Notes: generated from the letters alone by a model not told the origin. A DNA stretch of 64,000 nucleotides from Symsagittifera roscoffensis (GCF_963678635.1 NC_087062.1:74578349-74642348), one strand, 5' to 3'; counted from the stretch's first letter, positions 42,301-51,863 are shown. A program made the numbers and translations.

Positions 42301-42999
42301 TGAATTATTATACTGCTCCAATGTTGCAATGTAGAAATTATATCGCTATCAGCTTCTGCTTCAGTTTCAAGTATATAAGTTTCTGCCAAAAGGTAAGGTG
42401 ACCGATTCTCATTTCCAGTGGTTGGGCAGGGGAACAAGCCAGTTTCCGGTGTTAATCCCGAGATTTTCTATGCAACTTTGTGGTCATAGCGCTCAAAGAT
42501 CACATTTAGGAAATCTGTTGCTCACTCGGGTCCAAATTTCCTCGGACCTTAAAGTTCTCCCAAATTGTTTGTAAGGTGACCAATTCTCCTTTCCAGGAGT
42601 TGAGCTTCCGAATACGCCACTTTTCGGAAGTAATCCTGTTTTTTTTTGCAATTTTCGAGCCATAATGCCCAATTGTCATATCAAGGTCATTCAGGGGTCA
42701 CTCGGAGTCAAGCATCTTTGGACAGGTTCAGAGTCAAATGGGGTCTTCAATACCAAGTTTCATTCATATCCCATTAAAACATTCCAAGTTATTCCATTTC
42801 TAAGGTCCATTTATACAATTTTCGGGAAAAACGTTTTATCACCAGAAAAAGTCAAATGATGCGTTTTACTCACAGGAATCTTATTTTGGGATTTGCATCA
42901 AATTAAAATACCAAATGTATCTTGCCTTTCCCTATCATACCTCCAAATTTTAGCTGCCTGTGTTTGTTGGGGGCTCTAACAAGAAGCTTCCCTCAACTA
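39378..42999 (+). repeat. Third delta copy and two consecutive gamma monomers
   Basis: Delta sequence to about 40,476, where 'ctacctcacttt' changes to 'tatcatacctccgaatttt' (a beta or gamma tail). Two gamma monomers then follow directly (40,680 and 41,969, period about 1,289 bp) with heads 'gatgaggccacttacgattc'. Each holds an open frame of 143 codons. Differences between them in that frame mostly change amino acids. The second gamma has deletions near 42,900 and 42,975. This is the only delta copy not followed by flank sequence. Confidence 0.78.
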
Positions 43000-45360
43000 G
43001 GCCTGCAACATACTAAAATTTGATCCGGCTACTGCCGCTAGTTGCCGAGTTCTGATAGGGCCATTTAACCTCTCGTGGACCAAGTACTCTTTTTTTTATG
43101 ACCGGTTCAAGTCTTCTCTAGTACCGTCCTTTTACTACCGAGGCAATACTTCATGGCATTACCTTCTTCAGTTCCCATTTGTGGGGGTTCAAATTTTGTT
43201 AATTTGCTTTTTTCTGGAATGGGATGGGGTATCTTTTTGAAGAACAAATCATCTTAAATGAAAAGATCATTCTCCCAGGTAAGCTGGGCCCAAAGTTCAT
43301 CCATTCTACTTTGAATTAACTCTACTGCTCCAATGTTGCAATATAGAAGCTATACATCTATCAGCTTCTGCTTCAATTCCCAAAACACAGGTTTCCTCCC
43401 GAAAATTGGCAAAGTGACAAATTGTCTTATCTAGGGGTTGGGCAGTGGAAAACGTCACTTTCAGAGGTTAACCTCCAGTTTTTCTAGGTAACTTTGTGGT
43501 CTTAACGCCCAAAGCTCATTTGAAGTTCATTCCGTGGTCATCGGGATTAAACACCCTCGGACAGGTTCAGCAGGGTACCATGGGGTCCTCACTATCAAAT
43601 TTGATTCATACCCCATTGAAACTTCCCAAGTTAGCCCATTTCTATTGTCCATTTCTACATTTCCCGGGTAAAAGGTTGTAACAACGGAAGCAATCGCCGG
43701 ATGCCTTTTACTCACAAGGGTTTTTTCGGGCTTTGCATTTAATTTTTATTTTGTAAAAAATCAGCATGCACTTGCTTTTTATTTTGCGTAAATTGATAAG
43801 TTCCTATCTAATGCTAGTATATTTCAATGCAACCATTGGAATTGATTTAAAATCAAACACTAGACGTATCTGGCCACTACCTGTCGTAGTTCCCAATTTC
43901 TGCTGCTTCCCTTCATTAGGGTCCAAAAAACGACTTCCGGAAGTCAGGAGTGGTTTTGTTTACATAGGGTATAAAACTAGAAGTGAGGTCCTGGTATTTC
44001 TGAATTTAACCTTCACTCAATTAGGGCTAAAAGATATTAAGTTTTGAATTCTTAAATACCGCTAGTTGCCGAGTTCTGATAGGGCCATTTAACCTCTCGG
44101 GGACCAAGTCCTCTTTTTTATGACCGGGTCAAATCATCTCTAGTACCACCCTTCTAGTGCCAAATTTCATGGCTTTAGCTTTCTTATTTCTCAATTCGGG
44201 GGGGGGGGGTTGTTTGCCAATTTTTTGTTTTTCTGTTTTCTGGCATAGGTTGGGCTGTACTACCAACCTATACTACCAAGTATAGTCTGATTGAATTTCT
44301 ACTAATTGATCATTCTCCAAGCTAAGCTGAGCCCAATAATTATCATGACCACTTTGAACTCTACTGCTCCAATGTTGCACTGTAGAAACTATATCACAAT
44401 CAGCTTCTGCTTTAGTTCCCAATATGCAAGTTACCTCCCAAAATTAACAATTGACCAACTCTCACTTCCAGGGGTTGGCAGGGGTTGTCAATCCCGAGGC
44501 TTTCATTGCAAACTTGAAATCATATTGCACAAAGGTCAACTTAAGGTTATCCAGGGGTCATCCGGGGTCAAAACTTCACGGTGCGGTTCAGGGTGCAATC
44601 GAATCCTTATCTAGGTTCCTTCATATCCCATTAACACTTTCCAAGTTAGCCCATTTCTAAGGTCCATTTTGACTTTTCCCGGAAAAAAGTATTAACACCA
44701 GAAGAAGTTGCCGGATTCGTTTTTTTACAAGGAGTCTTTTTTGGGCTTTTAATCTAATTTTAATTGGCGCAATAAAATCAATATGCCCTCACCCGATAAT
44801 TTTGTGTAAACTGATAATTTCCTGTGTAAGGGGGTGGTTTTGTAATGCTTATATCTTCAAATGAAGCCTTTGAAACTGATTCAAATTAAAACAAGAGATG
44901 TAGCTTGCCACTCCCTATCATCCCTACAAATTTTAGCCGCCTACGATCATTTGAGCCATAAAAACAACTTTGTTTACTTAGGGCAATAAACCAGAAGTGA
45001 TTGTCCTGGGGTTCTAAATTTATGCTATCCTCAACAAGGCCTAAAACATACTAAACTTTGATCCTGTTTTTTCCGCTGGTTGCCGAGTTCTGATAGGGCC
45101 TTTTAATCTTCCGGGGACTGTTATCGTTTGCCCCCATGGGTCTGAGAGGTCCCATTTTTTGTATGCCCGGGTCAAATCATCTCTACTACCTCACTTCTAG
45201 TTCCGAGATTCATGGCATTCATTTCTTCATTTTCATTGGAGGGGGGGGGGGGGGGCGATTGCCGATTTTGATGTTTTCATAATTTTTGGCATAGGATGGG
45301 CTATCTCTTCAAAGATTTAAGCTATTTTGGGCTCGTCATTTTGTTTGCTGTACTACTTAA
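43000..45360 (+). repeat. Terminal alpha and delta monomers of the array
   Basis: Gamma tail and head at 43,054 switch to alpha within the 'tctctagtaccgtcctt' block. A delta-prime head lies at 44,078 and the last delta head at 45,092. The final satellite bases are 'ttgctgtactacttaa' at about 45,345-45,360; after this the sequence is unique. The terminal monomers are of the diverged delta type. Confidence 0.82.
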
Positions 45361-45795
45361 ATTAATGACTAATCATTCCTACGCTCAGGTTACTATGGCA
45401 TGTAACTCAGTGGAATATGCCTTCAGCCATCCCCACACCAATCGCCCCGTGGTAGTGGCCAATTGAGCTATATCTGTCTACCCCATACCCCCCACCGCCA
45501 AGGAAAAAAGGTAAAACACATGAAAAGTCGTTATCAATTGCAAGCAGGTGGTTGACGTTTTCAGTTGCAATCAACTGACCGACTGAAGTTTATTCCATAT
45601 GAAAGTCGAGAAACGTTTTTCAAAAAAAACGAACAAACTTTTATGATAAAAGTTTTTTTCCGAATTTGTATGGTGGCTATTGCCTTGAGGAAAGCAAGTT
45701 AACAGGGTTGGTGCTCTAAAATTGTACTGAAAACCAAAAAGTTCTTTCCGCAGCTCTTTAAAATATTACGCAAAGGCTTGATATTTTTCTTTTAA
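45361..45795 (+). repeat. Right-hand flank of the array (master copy)
   Basis: First non-satellite DNA after the array, continuing smoothly into unique sequence at about 45,800. It is present again at 27,679-28,114 over its full length and at 35,671-35,852 in part. It includes a C-rich stretch ('ctaccccataccccccaccg') and the hairpin 'tcagttgcaatcaactga', conserved in the full internal copy. No coding potential is seen. Confidence 0.88.
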
Positions 45796-45957
45796 GACCG
45801 AAAAAAATGGCTTTATATCCATCAGGTTTTGTATTTTTCAGATGTGAACTTTTTTTTTCATTTTGATATTGTGAATTTTGGTGTTCCACATTTCTTGTAG
45901 ATTTGAGCACACGATTTCATATCATTCAAGTTAATCATGCAATTAATGGTTAAAATC

Positions 45958-46075
45958 ATGCCTTATGCACCTATTGAGCTACCCCTCCCCCTTGCGGGAA
46001 TTGGGCTGGGGAGTGGAGATTGCTCATTTGATCCATCAGCTATGCTCCATCAAAGTGGACTTCACGGCGAGTCAG
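45958..46075 (+). CDS. Candidate 5' coding exon beside the array
   Basis: I do not recognise the product. From ATG at 45,958 (earlier in-frame ATGs at 45,937 and 45,946) a frame of 39 codons reads MPYAPIELPLPLAG and continues through a Gly- and Ser-rich stretch to a consensus donor, CAG|GTGAGT, at 46,075/46,076. The exon is much richer in G+C than its surroundings. It ends one base into a codon. The terminal exon at 49,231 starts with the two remaining bases of a codon, so the two could be spliced in frame (G+CC = Ala). An upstream stop (TGA, about 45,904) in the same frame fits an initiating exon. A second frame is open from 45,965 to 46,228 across the donor, so the choice of frame rests mainly on the donor and the phase match. 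Confidence 0.35.
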
Positions 46076-46389
46076 GTGAGTCGATTGCCTAGTTGCAGCT
46101 CAAACAGCACTAATGGCTTATACCCTTTTGACATTAAAGAGATACATTTTGAGGTTACACATGCACGACTGCTTTGTGAAACAGCTCACAATAAAGGAAA
46201 CGGTGTCGCATGCTGTGATAGTCTATAAAAGAATAAATCCTGATGTCAGGTCAAATAGCGATAGCTTGTTCTACTGATAGTAGTACAAAAAGTAAACCGA
46301 AACAGGGCTAGAAATAGGAGCATTAAAATTTAGACATTTAGAAACAAAGTGGAGATTCGCACCTCTTGCGATACAGCACAAACGTCAAA
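46076..46389. other. No assignable feature; putative intron start
   Basis: Follows the GTGAGT donor. A frame beginning after 'gttgcag' (46,096) stays open for nearly 60 codons to about 46,279, but it has no recognised motif, and an intron from 46,076 to 46,096 would be too short. I leave it unassigned. Confidence 0.4.
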
Positions 46390-47000
46390 AAATGAAACTC
46401 AAAACGAAAGTCGACAAAAAAATGAAATATTTTGGATAAAATTATCATTTGAAAGGGTAGTTCTTGAGAAAAGCTAACTAGTTTCAAAAGATGGTACAAT
46501 AAACCAATTATTGGCTTTTCCGATGGCCCTTCATTTTGCGTAATAAAAAAATTGGGCGTAGTGGATTATGCAAGGGAATTTTTCGCAACCTGTTGTTTTG
46601 ATTGAACTCAAAATCTCCGATTTGGGAGGGTAGTTTTTGAGAAAACTCAAAAAAAATTTAAAAAAACGGTCGAAATCTTTTGACTTTTTTGAGAGCCATT
46701 ACTTTGCCTATAAAAAATTGAACGCAGCCGCGCATGCACAAAGACTCTCCACTAACTTTTCCTAATTTAAACACAAAATCTCAGATTTAGGCTCGTTTCG
46801 ACAAAAGTCAAAAAGAATTTAAAAAATGATCACAAAATCAACAATTTGATCACTCCGAGGGCCATGACTTTCTGTGAGAAAAAATTTGGGCGTAGCCGTT
46901 AAAGCAGGAGAGCTGCTCGTAACCAGTTTTATCCATTAAACCCAGTTCTCAGATTTAAAAGATAGATAGAAAAAAATTAAAAGTAATGGTAAAACGATTG
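46390..47000 (+). repeat. Degenerate tandem repeat, about 165-170 bp unit
   Basis: About four diverged copies. Shared words recur in order: 'aaaatctc(c/a)gattt', 'gggtagtt(c/t)ttgagaaaa', 'gagggccatgacttt' or 'gagagccattactttg', then 'gggcgtag(t/c)' or 'gaacgcagccg'. Clear copies start near 46,554, 46,718 and 46,890, with a more diverged copy before them. Non-coding. Confidence 0.65.
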
Positions 47001-48005
47001 CTTCAAAGACTGTTTTGAAGGCTGTAGACAGTAGCGTAAAGTAAAAAGAGACCAAAAGGTTATGCGAGCGTACCTGGGAGTAGGCGGTTCTTCCATTGAT
47101 ACGCATTTTGAAATTCAAAAGAGTAGTTCTCTGCTGATTTGAAATTTTACGAAAAAAGGTGAAAAATATATTGAAAGCCTCTAAAAAAAATTAAAAACCC
47201 AATCCTATACATTTTCATAATTGATCAATAAGACTAGTACCAGAGAATATAAATGCTAATTTAAAAAGTAAACGGATAATGAATCGACAAAAACTAGGGC
47301 GAAAACCACGAATCCGAAAAAAAATCAACATTGGGTTAACGCAAGGGTAAAAAAACAAGAAAATTTACGAAGTCAAGCTTAGTAGAATTATAAATTGCAG
47401 GACTAAAAGAAAGCATAAAAAGCTAAAGCAATGAAACCTGCTTACAGCAACAAAATGCTAAGATGTGGCAACTAAGCCGACAAAACCTAAGCAGATAAAT
47501 AATAAGCCGATTTTTTTTTGAAATGAAGACTTTCCCGTTCGAAAAAAATTGTGGTCAAATTAGAAACCAGGACCTTTGCCCTCCCAAGTGTATTCGTTGC
47601 TTCAGGACTAATCGTACCGGTGACGCTCAAAAATTTGAATTCATTATGAACCAAAAAACCAAGTGATTAGTGTTAACCCGGAAAAAACGTTATTCTGATT
47701 TGATAACGCTCGCTAATCGCAAAAGAAATAATTCATGGAATTGATAAAAAAAATTTAAGCTTATGAAGCACATTGATTAAATTAAACAGCATTCACAAAC
47801 TTTTACAGCTGTATCAATTTAATCCATTAGAATAGATTATGATTGGGTATACTGTTTTTTAGTAAAAACTGCGACTTTTTTTTCCAAATTTCGTTATTTT
47901 ATTAGTGTTGTTGCTATTCAAAACGTTTCACAATATTTTACTGAGCGAATTTAATTTTATTTGCTTATCTTTTCTCTAATTTTCAATTTGGCAATCTAAA
48001 TTTTG
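47001..48005. other. AT-rich unique DNA, one dispersed repeat inside
   Basis: No gene seen. Positions 47,575-47,660 ('tttgccctcccaagtgtatt ... gaattcattatgaa') resemble 59,577-59,660 ('tttgccgtcccaggcgtatt ... gaattcattatgaa') in the same orientation, so this is a copy of a dispersed repeat. Open frames here are short and lack motifs. Confidence 0.5.
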
Positions 48006-48175
48006 GCAAATCAAAAAACTTGGAGGGGAAGGTGTGTTAAACTGGGAGGGAGGTAAACAGGTGGAGTTCACGTTGATTAATCTTTCCCCCGCTCGATGGC
48101 AAAAAAAACTTGAAGGGCGGGGGGAGCAAACTGTAAACTAGGCGGGGGAGGGTGGGTTTGGTGGTAAGTTTTTAA
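48006..48175 (+). repeat. G-rich imperfect duplication
   Basis: 'caaaaaacttggaggggaag' near 48,013 is echoed by 'caaaaaaaacttgaagggcg' near 48,098. Both are followed by G-rich DNA, the second by 'aggcgggggagggtgggttt' (48,140-48,159). The clustered G tracts could form a G-quadruplex on the plus strand. Confidence 0.5.
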
Positions 48176-49230
48176 AACATCGGATCACTTCGGTTGAACT
48201 TAATTTAATTTTTACGTGTTTTGCTTTATATGACTGTAAAAATGACAAAAAATTTATCGTAAAATTTGCAAAATTTCTGCAAAAATAATTGACTTTAGTT
48301 TTAAAAACAGAAAAATATCAATTATATTAGATTATAAATTTTATTTTGATTGATAGCCTTCATTGAAATGCAAACAATTTCTGAGCCAGATTGACTTTCT
48401 GTATGAAAATCTGTCTCAAACTGCTCGTTAAAAACTAGAAACTGTCGAATGAAAAGTTTTTCCCGAACACAAAAATTCCATTTTTCCCACGTGAGATCAA
48501 TTATATAATTTTTTTGTCGGTTGAGTATTATGATAACATTGAAGAGAAGCGGCATTACTGCATTTTGCTTTGCCTTAATATTAATCTAATGAAGTTAATG
48601 AGCCTCAAGTTTTAAAAATTAATACAGGTTGGGTTCACGTTTTTGGTGGTTTTTTTTGTAAACATTTTCCAAGCATTTGCGAATTTTTTGTAGCTAATAA
48701 AACTGGGCAACAGATCTCTCCAAAAACTCGGATATAGTCCCATTTGTCCTCTTCTTTATTTGTGTAGTCACAATTAAAGGTTGATCAAAATTTGGACCAG
48801 TTCAACTCAAACTTGCGTAAAGTGTTTGGCAGATATGAAATTTTATCATATTTTTGGGAAAGCCTTAAGGGTTGTTTGATAAGAAATGCTTTTGTGAAAT
48901 AAGACCGAGTTGGATCCCTATTGACTGTGGTTTTTCATTCTTTAAAAAAAGAAGCAATGAGATGCCCCGTAACCCTCGTTGCCCCCATTCTCGCTAAATA
49001 ACAGAACTGGATTAAAACCACTTTTTTGTTGGATTAAAAAAACTACTAATACGTTATTCAATGCAGAGAACTATGCTAGTTCTTCAGTTTTGATTTCCCA
49101 TGTGAGAAAATCTCCCAGAGCAACGGTGACTGTCATATAGTTAAGATTGCTTCTCGTCTCTGTTGTTGCTGTAGTAATACACAAGCATCTGCTTTACTGT
49201 GCAACGAGCCTTCTCTAATTTTTCTCGCAG
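48176..49230. other. AT-rich region; presumed intron 3' part
   Basis: No exon with support found. If the exons at 45,958 and 49,231 are joined, this is intronic. It ends in a pyrimidine-rich tract and AG ('ctctaatttttctcgcag'). Confidence 0.4.
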
Positions 49231-49475
49231 CCACTCTTAAGAGATCCAAATCACGTTATAGTAAGAGACACGATGTTATTCTGTCTACTGAAACCTTAGT
49301 TGAGCGATCTTCATATGATTCAGATTTGCTGTACAAAGAGAGGCGGGGTTTGCCTGTTAGCCAATACAATCAGAAATTTCTACAAGAAAGCGCTCCACAA
49401 AAGCGCAACAAAGGCTGGAAAAAGCATCCAGATCTGCCCACGAATAAGATTTTCTTCCTGCGTTATTCTCAATGA
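49231..49475 (+). CDS. Terminal coding exon of an unknown gene
   Basis: I do not recognise the protein. A strong acceptor ('ctaatttttctcgcag' ending at 49,230) is followed by two bases finishing a split codon and then 80 open codons to TGA at 49,473-49,475. AATAAA follows 22 bases later. The peptide is basic and polar: it opens TLKRSKSRYSKRHD, has an acidic patch SSYDSDLLYKERRG near residues 29-42, and closes KIFFLRYSQ. No signal peptide or membrane segment is visible. Several dibasic pairs (KR, RR, KK) are present, but nothing shows that they are cleavage sites. Composition is clearly more G+C-rich than the flanks. The frame begins with no ATG of its own and depends on splicing, possibly from the exon at 45,958-46,075, whose phase fits. 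Product and role unknown. Confidence 0.6.
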
Positions 49476-49497
49476 TTTTGTCTGTGTTGTCTATTTA

Positions 49498-49503
49498 AAT
49501 AAA
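49498..49503 (+). terminator. Polyadenylation signal AATAAA
   Basis: Canonical AATAAA 22 bases after the TGA of the terminal exon, consistent with a short 3' UTR ending near 49,520. Confidence 0.6.
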
Positions 49504-49656
49504 GAAAACTCTAAAAACAAATGATACGCCTACCTAAAATTGCAGAAATTTTGGATTAATAAAAAAATTTTTGACCTGTTTTTTTTCCCCACTATTTGGC
49601 CTAGGAAGCAAATTATTTCGACAAATTGGTCTCTCTCTTTCTCCCTCTCTCTGCAG

Positions 49657-49782
49657 TATTTTGGAAGAGCGCCGAAAATCCATTTGCTCGACCTAAAATA
49701 CGTGGACACAATTTCCTCCCTCGTAAAATTCCTGCACACGCATCTTTTTAAGCAAACGGCATTGAACAAGCTTTTAATCTGA
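49657..49782 (+). CDS. Possible second terminal exon after CT-rich tract
   Basis: A conspicuous polypyrimidine tract (49,630-49,653) ends in 'ctgcag' at 49,656. Two frames after it are open. One starts with TAT and runs 41 codons to TGA at 49,780 (beginning YFGRAPKIHLLDLKY). The other starts after two bases and runs 30 codons to TAA at 49,749 (beginning FWKSAENPFARPKIRG). The second has the same entry phase as the exon at 49,231, so it could be an alternative last exon. The minus strand is open here as well. No AATAAA follows closely. This could equally be a CT microsatellite beside non-coding DNA. Confidence 0.22.
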   Translation, partial: YFGRAPKIHLLDLKYVDTISSLVKFLHTHLFKQTALNKLLI

Positions 49783-50572
49783 CAACATTTTTTGTGTATT
49801 TCATAGATAACGCGGATTTTGGATTTTTCGGATGCATAAGCTTAGCTATGGTTATTTTGGAATACCAAGACTAACGCGGTTCGGTTGGTTTCCCGGATCA
49901 TTTTGAGCATTCCGCAAAAACCTTATCGAGTCTCATAAATAGAGCCTTTAAAGAACTTTAGTTTGGATCAACCGTACATCCCCAGGAAACTAATTAAATT
50001 GTCAAGAATAATTTCAAAGTTTTCGTGTTCATGAGTTTAAGTCAATTCACTACTGTCTTTTTGGAATGTTTTCATTTTCTTGTCGTTTTTCGTCGTGACA
50101 TATATATGCGTGCAACATCTATATGCCTTGATGTTGTTGAAATTAAGCATCAAACAGTAACGCACTGTACACCTAAGTGAGACTTACAAACCGTAGAATC
50201 TCCCCCTAGCCGCGTATTAATTTTGAAAATAGCTTTTGTATAAAATATTCATTAAACAAAAGCGCAGAATAGACTGCTTGAGATAACTTTTCAAAAGTAG
50301 TGCCTATTTATACTGCTAATTTAACCAAAATTTTATTCATAGCCTTCTAATTTAGCCCTTTAAGTTAATTTATGAAAACAGTATTTTATGCCCCATAAAT
50401 CGATTTTTTGGCCCATAAAAAAATTGAGGGTTTGTCGGTTTAATCGAAAATATTTCTTCTAGATATTATACTTTAAAACGCTTAAATTACTAGTTTATTG
50501 TCTGAAATTACTAGTTTATTATTTACAGAAATCCTATTGAACAAAAAATACAGAGAGAGTGAGGATAAGGGA
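49783..50572. other. AT-rich DNA with one dispersed-repeat copy
   Basis: No gene seen. Positions about 50,245-50,340 ('aacaaaagcgcagaatagac ... tactgctaattta ... ttattcata') resemble the two tandem copies at 57,950-58,128 ('aacaagagagcagattatat ... tactgttgatta ... ttattcata'). Confidence 0.45.
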
Positions 50573-51304
50573 AACAAGACTGCTCGCACAGGGCGAAGCC
50601 CTGAATGTTTTGACTGCATTTTAAGACCTATAGAGAAGAGTTTGCCTGAAAAATTGATGATTTTTTTTAAAAAAAAGAGAAATTTTCTTTGGCGTTTTGA
50701 ATCCCCCCACAGGCCATATGAAATATAAAGTGATTGATTTAGCTCCACGTAATAATTATGACAAATAGCCTGCTTCAACCAACTTGGAACGATTTCTAAG
50801 ACGGAACAAGACTGCTCGCATCAGGGCGAAGCCCTTCTCCGACTATATTTTAAAGTCTATCGAGCAGAGGTTGCCCTGAACAAAATTTTGATGAATTAAA
50901 AAAAAAGTTAAAAATTTCTTAAAAATTTTAGATATTTTTTGTCATCCCTCCACACGCCCTATAAAATAAATGATATTGGTTTAGCTCCGAATAACGTAGC
51001 AGTTATGACAAATAGCCTGCTTCAACCAATTTGGAGCAATTTCTATGACAGAAAAAGACTGCTCGTATTAGGGCGAAGCCCTGAATGTTCCGACTGCCTT
51101 GTAAGGTTTATGAAGCAGTATTAACAGGAAAAAATTATAGGTAATAAAAGAAAACTATTATTATTTTTTAAATTTGAGGTTTTTCGTGAAAGTTATTGCC
51201 CCACACACCTTATAAAGTACAAAGTGATAGATTTTGCTTCTAGTGACAAATTAATATTGGCAAATCAGCTTCCTTCAACCAAATTGGAATGATTTCTAAG
51301 ACGG
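50573..51304 (+). repeat. Three-copy tandem repeat with conserved hairpin
   Basis: Units start at 50,573, 50,805 and 51,052 (about 232, 247 and 253 bp). Best-conserved parts are the start, 'aagactgctcg', and a perfect hairpin 'agggcgaagccct' (stem AGGGC/GCCCT, loop GAA; six base pairs in the first copy), followed by 'gaatgtt(t/c)(t/c)gactgc' in copies 1 and 3. Near the end of each unit lie 'cttcaaccaa(c/t)ttgga' and 'tttcta(a/t)gac'. The middle is AT-rich and variable, so conservation is concentrated in the structured start. No coding frame is shared by all three copies. Confidence 0.8.
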
Positions 51305-51327
51305 ACGGATTAAATCTCAGCTTACGA

Positions 51328-51863
51328 GTTAACAGCGCAAAATAAATCGCGCGTTGAATGGCAATCTTTATACCCCCATATTTTTCAAAAAAAGATCCCA
51401 GATGAAATATCTTTTTGAATTCAAGCTCAATGCAACAATATCTGTTGAATGATGTAAAAAAACTTGTCAAAAATGATTAGTTGAAAAGTCGATATTTGTC
51501 TGAGGAAAAAAAACCACCCCGAGCACAAGTATACCGTTACTCTCATTACGAAAGTCGGAGAAATTACTTTCATAACAAAAATGGAAACAATAAACTATTT
51601 TCATTTACTCGTCAATAGCGCGAAAAATATCACTCGTTAGTTGTCCCATATTGGCCAAATTGCCAATAATTAAACCCCCACAACCTAACAAAAAAAGTCA
51701 CAGGGAAATATCTTTTTAAATTTGAGCTTAGGGCAACAATACCTTTTGGCTGATATAAAAAAAAATCCGTCAAAAATGGCTCGTTAAAAAGCCGAAATTT
51801 TCTGAAGAAAAAAAATCACCCCGAGCACAAATATTCCGTCACTATTTTCGAAAGTCGGAACAA
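51328..51863 (+). repeat. Two-copy tandem repeat, about 280-300 bp unit
   Basis: Copy 1 (about 51,328-51,560) and copy 2 (about 51,608-51,863) share 'gaaatatctttttgaatt'-like, 'gagct(t/c)a(g/a)(g/t)gcaacaata', 'cgtcaaaaatgg', 'caccccgagcacaa' and 'cgaaagtcgga'. Diverged, non-coding. Confidence 0.7.

Larger units (their letters stand above)
1..45360. repeat. Large satellite array with higher-order structure
   Basis: About three dozen related monomers of roughly 0.9-1.5 kb follow each other head to tail, all in one orientation. Landmarks that recur in every monomer include 'gatagggcc', 'tcaaatcatctct', 'tgctccaatgttgcaatgta', 'gttgggcaggggaa', 'cgatgcaaccgttggaa' and 'gacttccgg'. Types differ by diagnostic words after 'gatagggcc': alpha 'ctctttacacttcc', beta 'atttagcctcccgggg', gamma 'acttacgattcccgg', delta 'ttttaatcttccgg'. 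The common order alpha-beta-gamma gives a unit of about 3.6 kb. The left end lies outside the window; the right end is at about 45,360. I see no gene inside. Open frames of up to 143 codons occur but carry mostly amino-acid-changing differences between copies, so I treat the array as non-coding satellite DNA. A centromeric, heterochromatic or other role cannot be read from sequence alone. Confidence 0.95.

Noticed and set aside
688-44660. Many open frames of 60-143 codons in both strands of the array
   Set aside because: They recur with the monomer and are shifted or stopped in other copies. Compared pairs differ mostly at amino-acid-changing positions, and no known domain is visible.
1-45360. 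CENP-B box as evidence for a centromeric satellite
   Set aside because: Only half-matches such as 'attcgttggaaa' are seen; the CGGG half is missing, so no centromere claim is made.
46096-46279. Frame of nearly 60 codons after 'gttgcag'
   Set aside because: It would need an intron of about 20 bases from the strong donor at 46,076, and another frame is open across the same stretch; no motif decides.
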